Source of the DNA: Cyanobacteria bacterium T3Sed10_376R1m
GTDB lineage: Bacteria; Cyanobacteriota; Cyanobacteriia; Cyanobacteriales; Cyanobacteriaceae
Reading direction: 5' to 3'
Assembly: GCA_003566215.1 (NCBI GenBank)
Contig: PXEJ01000355.1
Coordinates: 1 to 5,647, forward strand
Length of the DNA: 5,647 nucleotides
Of this stretch, positions 5,538 through 5,647 are shown piece by piece (positions within the stretch are counted from its first letter, which is position 1; each line of letters starts with the position of its first letter). Under the pieces are notes generated by a model. It saw nothing but the letters and a program-made list of their open reading frames with translations. It was not told the DNA's origin and made no database searches. A program made the translations under genes and the position numbers.

Positions 5538-5647
5538 CTAATTACTCATCGACAGGGAGGGGGTGGTAGATACCGGCTTTACTTGGGGTTTAATGACTCT
5601 TAAACTAGGGAAAAGGAAATGATTTTCTTCTACGTACTGTGCTCCGA
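5538..5647 (-). CDS. C-terminus of an unidentified protein, possibly TnpB-like (cut by window edge)
   Basis: Reading in from the right edge on the minus strand, 35 codons (GAQYVEENHFL, then VIKPQVKPVSTTPSLSMSN) end in TAG at 5540-5538. No zinc finger or catalytic residue is in view, so homology cannot be shown. The tail resembles, from memory, C-termini of cyanobacterial IS200/IS605 TnpB proteins, and this stretch is richer in G and C (5550-5590) than its surroundings, which fits an insertion. Within it GTTTAA (5588-5593) and TTAAAC (5600-5605) form a 6-bp stem, as might be expected where guide RNA overlaps a tnpB end. It could equally be the end of an ordinary gene convergent with queE. Confidence 0.45.
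   Translation of the reverse strand, partial: GAQYVEENHFLFPSLRVIKPQVKPVSTTPSLSMSN

Noticed and set aside
5619..5647. Plus-strand gene starting at ATG 5619 (MIFFYVLCS)
   Set aside because: Only nine codons are visible. The AAGGA before it is too close to the ATG to be a good SD, and the opposite frame gives a more protein-like sequence with a proper stop.
1..5647. CRISPR array, tRNA or rRNA gene
   Set aside because: No regularly spaced repeats, cloverleaf with T-loop and acceptor stem, or rRNA-like segments were seen on either strand.

Overview
The window suggests a low-GC, probably unicellular cyanobacterium of the Geminocystis/Cyanobacterium type. The evidence is a CruA/CruP-family lycopene cyclase, an Rpe and a QueE of cyanobacterial type, one perfect HIP1 octamer (GCGATCGC), AT-rich intergenic DNA, and main genes that mostly lack a Shine-Dalgarno sequence. 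The genus is an inference only.

Layout from left to right. Positions 1-1641 (minus strand) hold the first two genes of an operon that leaves the window on the left. The first is a MotA/TolQ/ExbB-type ion-channel subunit with a long cytoplasmic tail. Five bases later comes the start of a small one-helix ExbD/TolR-like partner, cut off by the window edge. A 241-base divergent intergenic region (1642-1882) has candidate promoters in both directions, a dyad, a hairpin and a palindrome. Then comes rpe (1883-2578, plus), the Calvin-cycle and pentose-phosphate epimerase. It converges on cruA (2655-4649, minus), and a two-sided palindromic structure lies between them. A second divergent region (4650-4846) separates cruA from queE (4847-5494, plus), the radical-SAM enzyme of queuosine/7-deazaguanine synthesis. 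At the right edge, 5538-5647 on the minus strand encodes the last 35 residues of a further protein, possibly a TnpB transposon protein.

The four complete main genes are ordinary housekeeping or membrane functions and do not form one pathway. Two places deserve attention. First, the leader of queE contains an SD-bearing 11-codon ORF, then a 14-codon and a 4-codon ORF. They are joined by overlapping stop/start codons (ATGA, TAATG) that lead to within one base of the queE start, and the ATGA junction sits exactly in the tetraloop of a 12-bp RNA hairpin. Second, the ExbD-like partner of the channel has Ser where canonical ExbD/TolR has its essential membrane Asp, while the channel subunit carries an Asp in its last helix. 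Both are read from sequence; their functions are hypotheses.
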